Shown here piece by piece: positions 24,657 through 33,685 of a stretch of DNA of 46,652 bases. Each line of letters begins with the position of its first letter. Positions within the stretch are counted from its first letter, which is position 1. The notes under the pieces were generated by a model that searched no databases, was not told the origin of the DNA, and saw only the letters and a program-made list of their open reading frames with translations. The stretch is from Planctomycetaceae bacterium (lineage in GTDB: Bacteria > Planctomycetota > Phycisphaerae > Phycisphaerales > UBA1924): positions 1 to 46,652 of the forward strand of contig JAIYDA010000143.1 of NCBI GenBank assembly GCA_027487735.1, given 5' to 3'. The translations under genes were made by a program, and so were the position numbers.

Positions 24657-27600
24657 GCGAATCAGGCTACGTCGAGATGCCGGTGATTCAGTGGCTGTCC
24701 GGCTTGGGCAGCTCAAAGCCCGGCGACAAGGGACTCGGGTGGACCTATCGCACCGAAGCGACGATGTCCAACTATTCCCGACCTCTGGAGGACCCGCTCG
24801 TAGAGCAACTGCTTGTAGAAGCAGTGCAGAGAATCAACTCAGAGGTGCAAACAGAAGCACAGGCTCGCTTGGCGGTGAGTGCATTGCGGAAGGCGATGTC
24901 GCATCCGGACAAGCTCACCGCTAATCGCACGACACTCGATCTCCTACGCGACGGCGCCACGGTCGAGATTGTCCCGGGAAAGCCCGCTAAGACAGTTCGT
25001 TTCATTGAGTTCGACCCTGCCAAACAGCACCTCAACGATTTCACGGCCACGAACCAATACCGTGTGCAGGGTGTGAAGCAGTGCCGCGAGGACACCGTGC
25101 TCCTGGTCAACGGCATCCCGCTTGTGATTGCTGAGTACAAGAGCTACGTCGCCAGCAGCAAAGACTGGACCGAGGCGGTCCACCAGCTACACCGATACCA
25201 GCGGCAAGCGCCATTGATCCTCGCCCCGAACGTCTTCTGCGTCGGGGCGGACGAGCAAGAGTTTCGGTACGGCACGGTGCTCTTCCACGATGCGTCCAAA
25301 GAGGACATCGACCGGCACCTTGACACTTGGGGCCGTTGGCTGAGCCTTTACCCGGACAAAAAGGAGTGGTGGAACAGCCCGGATGCGGACAAGGCAGACG
25401 ATGCCCTCCAGGTGCAGATCCAGGGCCTTCTCCGGCTCAAGCCGTGCCATGTGCTCGACTTTCTTCAGCACTTCATCGCGTTCGAGACCAAGAAGGGCAA
25501 GACAGTCAAAAAGATTGCCCGCTACCAGCAGTTTGAAGCGGTCAACGACATCGTGGACCGCACAGTGGGACACATCGGGAAGCCGGCAGAACCACAGGAG
25601 CGGACCGGTCTGATTTGGCACACGCAGGGCTCCGGCAAGTCTCTGACGATGCTTTTCGCCGCGTACAAGCTCCGCCGCCATGCGGCGCTCAACAACCCGA
25701 CCGTCATGATCGTCGTGGATCGCCGCGACCTGAAGACGCAGCTCTCCGACGACTTTGACGCGTGCGACTATCCCAACGTTGAAAAGGCTTTGGGAGTGGA
25801 GGACTTGAAACGGAAGCTCCGCAGTGACTGGCGAGGCACGCTCGTGACCACGGTCCAGTCCTTCCAGAAAATGGGAGACGTTGACCCACGAGAGCGGGAC
25901 AACGTCGTTAGCCTCATCGACGAGTGTCACCGCAGCCAGAAGGGGGCCGGTACTGAGAGCTACGCGATGACGATGCGCGTGAAGCTCCCAAATGCCTTCC
26001 GGTACGGATTCACCGGCACTCCGATCGACCGGACGATGGTCAACACGCACCGCGACTTCGGTCCGCGGGTCGGCGACGAGCAAGAGCGGTATCTCAGCTA
26101 CTACGGGATCAAGAGAGCGATCAAAGACGGCGCCACGCTTGAGGTCCACTACATCCGTGACAAGGTTCCGTTCGAGGTTGCCGAGGAAGCCTTGAGCGTC
26201 GGCTTCGAGAAGATGTGCGAGGAGATGGAGCTTGAGGATGAGGAAGCGAAGGACTTTGTCCAGAAGAAGAAGTCTCAGTGGAAGGAGATCGCTCGACTGC
26301 CGGAGCGCGTTGACATTGTGCTGGACAGGGTGCTGACGCACTTCCTGGAGCACCCAGACCCCAGCGGGTTCAAGGCCCAACTTGTCGGCGTCGATCGGAC
26401 TGCGTGCGTTCGCTACAAGGAGGCTTTGGACGTGAAGCTCAAGGCCCGAGGGCTGCCGGCAGAGTGGTCAGACGTGATCATTTCGGAGGCTCAGAACGAC
26501 GAGCCCGAGCTTCAGAAGTTCCACTACGGCAAGCAGCGGCAGGACGAACTGATCGACTACTTCAAGCTGACTCCAGCCGAATGGGAGCGATGGAATCGAG
26601 AGCGGTTTGGTGAGGACCGGGCGAAGTGGAAGCCGCCGCTGAAGATCCTAATCGTGTGCGACCGACTCCTGACCGGATTCGATGCGCCGGTTGAGCAAGT
26701 CATGTACCTGGACAAGCCCTTGCGGGACCACAACCTGCTCCAAGCCATCGCCAGGACCAATCGCCCGCTCCCAGCCATGAATAAGCGGACGGGACTTGTG
26801 ATTGACTATTTCGGCGTATTCCAGAACTTGGAGAAGGCCCTCAACTTCGACGAGAACATCCGAGAGGAGTCTCTCATCGACTGGGAGGCTTTGAAAGCCA
26901 CCGTCCCCGGTGAAGTGGACCGGTGTATGGAGCTCTTCCAGGGCATCACCATCGCCGACACGCGGGACTGTCTGCTCGCGGCGCTTCGCCGGCTTGCCGA
27001 TCCCGACGCTGCGAAGAACTTCGAGCACAACTTCAAGAGCTTGGAGCGGCTATGGGAGGCGATTTCGCCCGACCCGTGCCTCTACCCGCACCGATTCAAG
27101 TACAACTGGCTCTGCGGCATCTACATCGCCCACCGCCGCCGCCTCCGCGGCTCTAAGGCGACCTACGGCGAACTAGCCGCGAAGACCCGTCAGTTGATCG
27201 CTGAGAACACGACCTTCATGCAGATCGCAGAGGCACTGCCGGTCTACAAGATCGACAAGGACTACATCACCAAACTTGATGAACTGCCCTCGGCGGCGGA
27301 CAAGGCCGCGGCCCTGGAGGCGATTCTCACCCGGGAACTTGAGGAAGGCGATCCCGGATTCGTTTACCGTCAACTCGGCGAGCGGCTCCAGAACCTGAAG
27401 GCCAAGAAGGATGCCGCGGACGAAGCAGCCGAGCAACGTCTCCGGGAGCTTCAGGCGATCGCGGCGGAGGCCGCGAAGACAAAGGACGAGCCGACGCGGC
27501 TCGGTTTGACCAATCCCGGCGAGTACGACCTATACAGCGTGCTGAGAGCACATGCCAAGTCCACGGACGAGGCATATCTCGCCGACTGCTCCCGCCGACT

Positions 27601-27796
27601 GTTGGCGCATCTTCAAACGAAGAACCTGATGACGCACGGATGGAGCAACTCCAAGGGTGGCAGGATGCGAGTGGAGCAATCGCTTCTCGCCGAATCCTGG
27701 AATCCCCAGTATTCATCGCTCGGCTTCAACCCTGATGACGCGGAACCGCCATTCTTGAAGGCGGCCGTGGAGGAGTTGGAAAAGACCGATGCCTAG
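24653..27796 (+). CDS. hsdR: Type I restriction endonuclease subunit HsdR
   Basis: 1047 aa, a normal length. The N-terminal PD-(D/E)xK nuclease has Asp147 and the pair in IAEYK (E161, K163). The superfamily-2 translocase has Walker A TQGSGKSLTM (K329), DECH (423-426), GFTGTP and a helicase C-terminal half (ILIVCDRLLTGFDAPV, AIARTNR). A C-terminal helical domain would bind the methylase core. All catalytic residues appear intact, so the restriction system is probably functional. It overlaps the metallopeptidase gene by 8 bases. Confidence 0.95.
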   Translation: MSESGYVEMPVIQWLSGLGSSKPGDKGLGWTYRTEATMSNYSRPLEDPLVEQLLVEAVQRINSEVQTEAQARLAVSALRKAMSHPDKLTANRTTLDLLRDGATVEIVPGKPAKTVRFIEFDPAKQHLNDFTATNQYRVQGVKQCREDTVLLVNGIPLVIAEYKSYVASSKDWTEAVHQLHRYQRQAPLILAPNVFCVGADEQEFRYGTVLFHDASKEDIDRHLDTWGRWLSLYPDKKEWWNSPDADKADDALQVQIQGLLRLKPCHVLDFLQHFIAFETKKGKTVKKIARYQQFEAVNDIVDRTVGHIGKPAEPQERTGLIWHTQGSGKSLTMLFAAYKLRRHAALNNPTVMIVVDRRDLKTQLSDDFDACDYPNVEKALGVEDLKRKLRSDWRGTLVTTVQSFQKMGDVDPRERDNVVSLIDECHRSQKGAGTESYAMTMRVKLPNAFRYGFTGTPIDRTMVNTHRDFGPRVGDEQERYLSYYGIKRAIKDGATLEVHYIRDKVPFEVAEEALSVGFEKMCEEMELEDEEAKDFVQKKKSQWKEIARLPERVDIVLDRVLTHFLEHPDPSGFKAQLVGVDRTACVRYKEALDVKLKARGLPAEWSDVIISEAQNDEPELQKFHYGKQRQDELIDYFKLTPAEWERWNRERFGEDRAKWKPPLKILIVCDRLLTGFDAPVEQVMYLDKPLRDHNLLQAIARTNRPLPAMNKRTGLVIDYFGVFQNLEKALNFDENIREESLIDWEALKATVPGEVDRCMELFQGITIADTRDCLLAALRRLADPDAAKNFEHNFKSLERLWEAISPDPCLYPHRFKYNWLCGIYIAHRRRLRGSKATYGELAAKTRQLIAENTTFMQIAEALPVYKIDKDYITKLDELPSAADKAAALEAILTRELEEGDPGFVYRQLGERLQNLKAKKDAADEAAEQRLRELQAIAAEAAKTKDEPTRLGLTNPGEYDLYSVLRAHAKSTDEAYLADCSRRLLAHLQTKNLMTHGWSNSKGGRMRVEQSLLAESWNPQYSSLGFNPDDAEPPFLKAAVEELEKTDA

Positions 27797-28556
27797 CGCC
27801 ACGGCCACTAAGTCCGCCGCACGGAACCGCATCCTCCTCGCTGGGATAGAGGTCGAGTACCGGCTCGTGCAGTCCAAGTCCGCGATGAAGCTCCGAGTGC
27901 GTGTCGGAGTCGGTGGCGTCGAAGTCATCCAGCCCGCGTACCGCTCGGACGAGGACGTCAACGACTTTCTCCGGACCAACGGAGCGTGGATCGTCGGGCA
28001 GCTTGACCGTGTGAGCAGGTTTCGTGACGTGCGGCGCCCTCGCCAGAGCCAAGCCGGGCACATCCTGTTCCGAGGTGAACGGACCGACGTGCGGATTCAG
28101 GTTGACCGGAAGCGAATGGGCCACAATCGGGTCGCGTACGAGCCCGGCACAATTGTCATCCTTCGAGGGGCGACGGGTACCACGCCGCCGGCAAGGAGCC
28201 TTGAGAACTGGCTCAGGAAGCAAGCTAGGACCGCCATAGTCGGTGACCTTGAGCCCGTTACCGCCAAATTGAAGCGGGCCCCAGAGAAGCTCCTTATCAT
28301 GGGCCAGCGTACCAAGTGGGGGAACTGCTCGGCCCTTCGGAACCTCTCGTTCAACTGGCGACTCGTCATGGCGCCAGAGTTCGTGCTTCGCTACCTGGTC
28401 ACGCACGAAGCCGTCCACTTGGCGATTCCGGACCACTCGCACAAGTTCTGGCTGACGGTCAGAAGCCTGTGTCCCGAAACGGAGCGCGCCAAACAGTGGC
28501 TCTGTGCGAACGGCCACAAGCTGCTCATTGACCTCAAGGAGGTATGCGGCGGATAG
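27789..28556 (+). CDS. YgjP/SprT-like zinc metallopeptidase
   Basis: 255 aa. The C-terminal half shows the family pattern: QRTKWGNCSALRNLSFNWRL, then the zinc motif HEAVH (H206, E207, H210) and the third ligand region HSHKFW. Proteins of this family (DUF45/YgjP) are often found next to type I restriction genes, but their substrate is not established. It overlaps hsdR by 8 bases and ends 33 bases before the giant ATPase gene, so it is part of the operon. Confidence 0.88.
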   Translation: MPSATATKSAARNRILLAGIEVEYRLVQSKSAMKLRVRVGVGGVEVIQPAYRSDEDVNDFLRTNGAWIVGQLDRVSRFRDVRRPRQSQAGHILFRGERTDVRIQVDRKRMGHNRVAYEPGTIVILRGATGTTPPARSLENWLRKQARTAIVGDLEPVTAKLKRAPEKLLIMGQRTKWGNCSALRNLSFNWRLVMAPEFVLRYLVTHEAVHLAIPDHSHKFWLTVRSLCPETERAKQWLCANGHKLLIDLKEVCGG

Positions 28557-28589
28557 ATCGCGAGATGTTTCCAAAGGCCAGCGGCGTCA

Positions 28590-31500
28590 ATGCCCCGAGC
28601 AACTATGGCACGATTCAAGATTCCAACTCACTACAGCGTCGACGTTCTCGGCAACATCCGAGAGCGTCTGACATCGCTCGGTGGATTCGGAGCCTTTGTT
28701 CACGAGATTGTTCAGAATGCAGAGGACTCCGGCTGCAAGTGGCTTGAGTTCGACATGGATCGCGAGCGGTTGGAGATTCACAATCCCAGCCTGTTTGATG
28801 AGGGCGACTGGACGAGAATCACGGAGATAGCACACGGCGGCAAGCCCGCTGAGAAGATTGGCACATTCGGGGTCGGCTTTACGTCGGTGTTTCAGTTTAC
28901 CGACATCCCAACGGTGATTTCTGGAGAGCAGGCCGCAACGATTTCGCTAATCGATCTGGCCGAGGGGAAGAGAGAGAACATCACCGAGAGTGAAGTACCT
29001 ACGCACCAAGGAACGACGTTTCGCCTGCCGTGGGCCCAAGCCGAAACGGTGGTTCGCAAGCGTCTGGAGCAGCCGTGCATAACGGGGGAGTCGCTCGACA
29101 CATTCTGGCGCGAAGTCCCCGGCGTCCTTCGACTAGCGCTTCTGTTCTTGACGAATCTGGAGCGGATCACCTTCAGGTACGGCGACAACAAGATCGTTGT
29201 GAATCGCAAGGACATTCCCTGCACGCATTTCGATGGCGTACGGCGCGAGATTTCCTTGCGACACGGGGGAGACGAGCCCAACTGCGAGACGTGGTTGCTT
29301 GCACGTACTCTCGTGGAGGGCGATTCCCTACCAGAGCTCGATCGAGCGCCTGAACTCGCGATTGCCGTGCCCCTTGCGACACCAACCGTCGCGGATGGGC
29401 TGCTCTTCTCCTTTCTCCCGACCCAGCACAAGACCGGACTGCCGTTCCACATTCACGGACGCTTCTTCGCCAAGTCGGACCGCAAAGGGATCGAACGTGA
29501 CGGGCAGACCGACAAGGTCATTTGGAACGGTTGCCTCCTGGAGACCGTGCCACAGTTCGTCGCCGATCTGCTGCCCGGACTTCTCAGCGAACTTGGTCAT
29601 GGAAAGCTCTTTTATTGTCTGCCTCGCCACGACTTTGCGTGTGAGAGCTTCCCAGAGCTTGACGGAATCGTTCGATCGGTCATAGACGCCGAGGCGGGAG
29701 GATTGCTCCTGCTTCTGAATCGTCACGGCCACCCAACCCCCAGCGCGTCGCTGTTCAGAAGCGGCTTGCTGTCCAACGAGCTTCTCGTGCTCGCGGAGGA
29801 GTGTGGGGCGCATTTCATCCATTCAGATCAGAAGGAGCATTCCGAGTGGTTGACAGCGTTTGGCATCGAGGTGATGGACCTAGAGAGCTTCGCCGCCCTG
29901 CCCGCACTTGCTTCACTAAAGCGCGGCACCCTCATTGCCTCAGCTCCGACTGTGCTTCAGACGACGGATAGCCTCGCGCTTGTCTATCAACTCATTGAGC
30001 GGCTACTTCCCGGCAATGCGAAGGAACGAGTGAATGCGATCCTTGAATCCTTGCCCATAGCACTGACACAGAGAGGGCACCTGCAACCCCCAAGGTGCTT
30101 GTGGGCAGCTGAGCCTGCGACAGTTGCCCTCTTCGATCCCCTGTACAGCAACGACGAGTTCTGGTCGCCCGATGCGTGGGCCGAAGTCCCCAAGGACCTA
30201 GCCGAGTGGTTGCCCAAGTATGGTGGGGATGCTGCGCTGACGTTGATCGAGCAGCTTGTTCCACTTGGGTTCCCAAAGGTGTTGGCCAAGCAAATGGACC
30301 GCTTGGCGTCGTTCTACGCCCATCTCGCGGCTTGGCGCAGCGCTCTGACCTCCGACAAGGCAAAGCGAGCCAAGTGCGCTCGCCTTCCAATCTGGCGGCG
30401 AACCGACGGTGCATTCAAGGCGGCGAACGAGCTTTCGCTTCCGAGCACATTTGTAGATCCGCTTGGCCTTGGCTTCGTTTTCGGAGTTGAGACACTCAAG
30501 CAGCACCTAAGCGAACCTCAGTTGCAGGGAGTCGTTCGACTCCTTGAAGAACTGGGGGTGACCCGTCTCGACCTGACCTCGTACTGCTGCCGCTACGTTC
30601 CCGAATACGCCAACACTCTTGTCGCTAAACCCACTCCGGAGCGGTGTACGCAGCTCTTTGCCCTTCTTGAACTCCTCAGAACCGAGTTACGGGCATGGCA
30701 AGACGACTCGGCGATCACAGCCGCCCTCAGACCGCTCCGACTCGTGCCCAGTGCCACTGGACAAGTGGTCTCCGCCAGCGATATGTACTGGCCCTCCGAG
30801 GCACTCGACATTGTCTTTGGCAAAGGCAAGTACCCTGTGCCTGGGCACACCATCGCAGCAGGCGTGACCCCGTCGTGGGAGGAGCTCTACTCAGTACTCG
30901 GCATCAACCGAACACCCAAAGTGTACGACATTGTGGCCCGAATCAAGGCACTGTCCGCAGTCCCGCACTCGGAGGTGCGAAACGGTGCGTTGCGGACGCT
31001 GCTTGAGTACCTCAACGACCACTTTGAGACCTTTGCTGATCCAGATCTCCAGCGAATCAGCGAACTTGCCACGCTTGCCTGGATTCCGATTGCGGACAAC
31101 GAAGCGGTGCTGGGGCGACCGGCGGACATGTGGGTGTTGCGACTTCGGCACCTCATGGGCTCTCAGGTGCAATGCCTGGCGTTTGGCGGCTTTCTCAAGC
31201 AGGCATTGTGCGACAGACTTCGAATCGGTACCAAGCCGGACCTGAATCGCGTGATGAAGCACTTGCTTGAGTTGGCCTCCCGCGGAGACCCCGCTGATTC
31301 GCGGATTTACGGCTACTTGAACGAACACATCGACGATAACCGCGTCAGGTGGCTCCAAGGCAAGAAGTGCATCGACGTTGGAAAGGGAGTGTATTTGGCG
31401 GGGGGTGACCTCTTCTTTGACACGGTGCCATTTGGGCGGTATCGACGCCATCTTCCGGAATCTCTTTCAGAGTTCCGCGGGCTGTTCGAGGCGTTGGGTG

Positions 31501-33659
31501 TGAAGTCACGGGCCGCGATCACTCCCAGTGACCTCGTCGCACTGCTCTTAGAGATCGCTTCAGAGTTTGCCCCGCTCAACAGGATCCCAGATGACGATGC
31601 CGCAGCAGTCATGAAGTCGATCCTCCGGCTTCTGCGCGAGGCTCAGCTTCGCGATGCTGGGTCGGTCCAGGAAGCCGCAGGCCGACTCTCAGACCAAAAA
31701 TGTCTCCCTAGATCCGACGGCCTCCTGGTCTGCCCAAGAGACTTGGTCATACGAGACCAGAGCCACTTCGCCAAGGAGTTTGAGAAGGCGCTGGGTCCAC
31801 ACCTGATCGATAAGAATCCAGAATACTGGACTGTTCTCCACGCGGCGTTCGGAGTCCCGATGCTCAGCGCAACAGTCACCGTGGAACTTACCGCGAGGGA
31901 CGGAGAGGTGCTGGATCGACAGGCAATGCGGGTGCTCAAAGAACGAGATCGGTTCATTCGGCGTGTGATCGAGTCGTTGCGCACCGCTACCGACGATGGC
32001 TGGACCCTTGATGTCTATGACCGACTTCGAATTGCTCGGGTCAGAACCCTTGAAGCCAAGTACACACTAGGTTTAGTCGCCTCTCGGCCCGTGGGACCAA
32101 AGGCGATCCCGGCACACTTCGATCGAGACACAGGCGTCATACTTCTGGGCATGAACGCCGCTCTTGACAAGGCACCGTTTGCGCGTGCTCTTGCCGACGC
32201 GATAAACCCTGAACTGGAGAGTAGCCGGCTGGTGCCCCTTTTGATGCCGATCATGGCCGCCACTGATCTCGCGGCACTAGATCAGGAGCTGTCAGACCTG
32301 GGCGTGGATCTACTCGGTGAGGCCGAAGACACTCCGCTCGACCTGTCGTCCGAGGCTGTGCAAACACTCGGCGAAACGGTGTCCGAACTTACCGCACTCA
32401 ACGAACGAGCTTCTGTCGAAGCCACGAGCATTGCCCAAGGGGCAAGTCCCGCCGCGACCACCGCAGAGATAGAAGACGTGCCAGATGTGTCCGAGCAGTT
32501 GGGCGATGCCACGGGCACCTCCGACTCGGATGCCTCATCAAGGGAAGAGCGCGAAGAACAGGGAGAGAGCGACGGAGACGTGGTGGACAATGGCCAGATG
32601 TCACGAGGTGACGGAATCCCTACTGAATCCGACGGGGCAAACTCAGACGGGAACCGACAAGGTGGGGGCACCGGTGATTCGAAGCATACCGGACACGGCG
32701 CACCCGCCCGTGCAAGTTTTCAGACCGATCGTTCAAAGTCCGGGATGGTGGACGTGGTGGGTCACAAGCGAGGGGTACAACCTCGCGATTCCGAAGGCTC
32801 AGAACGGGAACGTAGCCCCTACGAAAGCGCGGCCAACTGGCTTCGTGCCCGAGTGGGCCCAGAGCGTGACGAAGACGCAGAGGCACAGGAGCCCCGTGCT
32901 CGGAAGCTGTACAGCGACCACCAGGCAAGAGCGCTGGTAGTGCGATTCGAGAAGGCGCGCGGATGGGATGCAACAGCCGCCTCTGACGGCCAACGTGGCT
33001 ACGACGTGTTGAGCCGAAATCCCGAGTCGGGGGAGCGCCGATTCATCGAGGTAAAGGGTGTCGGTGCAACTTGGGACGACGATGCGACCGTGCGCCTGAC
33101 CCGGGCACAGTTTGACGATGGGCGCGGGTTTGAAGGGGCCAATGAAGACTATTGGCTCTATGTCGTGGATCGGCTCTCCTCTGATCGACCTCGCGTAATC
33201 GCGATTCGGAATCCCTCGCAGCAGGGCGCGTGGTTCTATTTTCAAGCCCAAGACTGGATTCGTGAAGCGGAAGTCATCGCTGAGGTCGATGCGCCGGCCG
33301 CCCAGCGCCAGACCGAGGTCACTCCGACTCAAACGGCTGCCCCCGCAGCCAAGGAAGCACTCGCCCCCGCTCGCATTGAAGGCGACATACTCGCAGTGAC
33401 CGATCCACTGGTTCATCCCTTGCTCGCGGGCTTGGGGGATCTTCCCCTGCCGACCGTTCAATACTGCGTTTCCATCGAGGACTCTGAACTCGGCCTTGCC
33501 GAACTGGCGTGGCCACCATCGCGGGTCGCGGTGTTGATTCCGCAACAGCGACAAAGCGAGGAGGCTCTGAGAGATGCTGGATGGAGGACCACCGTTGTTG
33601 AAGGGGAGGCCAACCCGCAGGCAATCCTTGAGTGGCTCAAGTCAGTTCTGTCCGCGTGA
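28590..33659 (+). CDS. Giant sacsin-like Bergerat ATPase with NO VEIN/DUF3883 C-terminus
   Basis: 1689 aa from ATG 28590 (a second ATG at 28605 is possible). The N-terminus is a Hsp90/sacsin-type ATP-binding domain: EIVQNAED (E39, N43, D46), HNPSLFD in the place of the G1 box, and GTFGVGF (91-97). A long middle region of about 1200 residues has no domain I can name. Residues about 1288-1390 form an acidic, Gly/Ser-rich, probably disordered linker. Residues about 1448-1560 match the NO VEIN C-terminal domain (DUF3883; RFIEVKGVG preceded by GYDVLS), a PD-(D/E)xK-like fold that may be a nuclease. The combination of a conformational ATPase and a nuclease-like tail inside a restriction operon suggests a sensor-effector protein; this is inference. 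Confidence 0.8.
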   Translation: MPRATMARFKIPTHYSVDVLGNIRERLTSLGGFGAFVHEIVQNAEDSGCKWLEFDMDRERLEIHNPSLFDEGDWTRITEIAHGGKPAEKIGTFGVGFTSVFQFTDIPTVISGEQAATISLIDLAEGKRENITESEVPTHQGTTFRLPWAQAETVVRKRLEQPCITGESLDTFWREVPGVLRLALLFLTNLERITFRYGDNKIVVNRKDIPCTHFDGVRREISLRHGGDEPNCETWLLARTLVEGDSLPELDRAPELAIAVPLATPTVADGLLFSFLPTQHKTGLPFHIHGRFFAKSDRKGIERDGQTDKVIWNGCLLETVPQFVADLLPGLLSELGHGKLFYCLPRHDFACESFPELDGIVRSVIDAEAGGLLLLLNRHGHPTPSASLFRSGLLSNELLVLAEECGAHFIHSDQKEHSEWLTAFGIEVMDLESFAALPALASLKRGTLIASAPTVLQTTDSLALVYQLIERLLPGNAKERVNAILESLPIALTQRGHLQPPRCLWAAEPATVALFDPLYSNDEFWSPDAWAEVPKDLAEWLPKYGGDAALTLIEQLVPLGFPKVLAKQMDRLASFYAHLAAWRSALTSDKAKRAKCARLPIWRRTDGAFKAANELSLPSTFVDPLGLGFVFGVETLKQHLSEPQLQGVVRLLEELGVTRLDLTSYCCRYVPEYANTLVAKPTPERCTQLFALLELLRTELRAWQDDSAITAALRPLRLVPSATGQVVSASDMYWPSEALDIVFGKGKYPVPGHTIAAGVTPSWEELYSVLGINRTPKVYDIVARIKALSAVPHSEVRNGALRTLLEYLNDHFETFADPDLQRISELATLAWIPIADNEAVLGRPADMWVLRLRHLMGSQVQCLAFGGFLKQALCDRLRIGTKPDLNRVMKHLLELASRGDPADSRIYGYLNEHIDDNRVRWLQGKKCIDVGKGVYLAGGDLFFDTVPFGRYRRHLPESLSEFRGLFEALGVKSRAAITPSDLVALLLEIASEFAPLNRIPDDDAAAVMKSILRLLREAQLRDAGSVQEAAGRLSDQKCLPRSDGLLVCPRDLVIRDQSHFAKEFEKALGPHLIDKNPEYWTVLHAAFGVPMLSATVTVELTARDGEVLDRQAMRVLKERDRFIRRVIESLRTATDDGWTLDVYDRLRIARVRTLEAKYTLGLVASRPVGPKAIPAHFDRDTGVILLGMNAALDKAPFARALADAINPELESSRLVPLLMPIMAATDLAALDQELSDLGVDLLGEAEDTPLDLSSEAVQTLGETVSELTALNERASVEATSIAQGASPAATTAEIEDVPDVSEQLGDATGTSDSDASSREEREEQGESDGDVVDNGQMSRGDGIPTESDGANSDGNRQGGGTGDSKHTGHGAPARASFQTDRSKSGMVDVVGHKRGVQPRDSEGSERERSPYESAANWLRARVGPERDEDAEAQEPRARKLYSDHQARALVVRFEKARGWDATAASDGQRGYDVLSRNPESGERRFIEVKGVGATWDDDATVRLTRAQFDDGRGFEGANEDYWLYVVDRLSSDRPRVIAIRNPSQQGAWFYFQAQDWIREAEVIAEVDAPAAQRQTEVTPTQTAAPAAKEALAPARIEGDILAVTDPLVHPLLAGLGDLPLPTVQYCVSIEDSELGLAELAWPPSRVAVLIPQQRQSEEALRDAGWRTTVVEGEANPQAILEWLKSVLSA

Positions 33660-33685
33660 TATGTGAGCGATTAGGAGCCCGTGCT

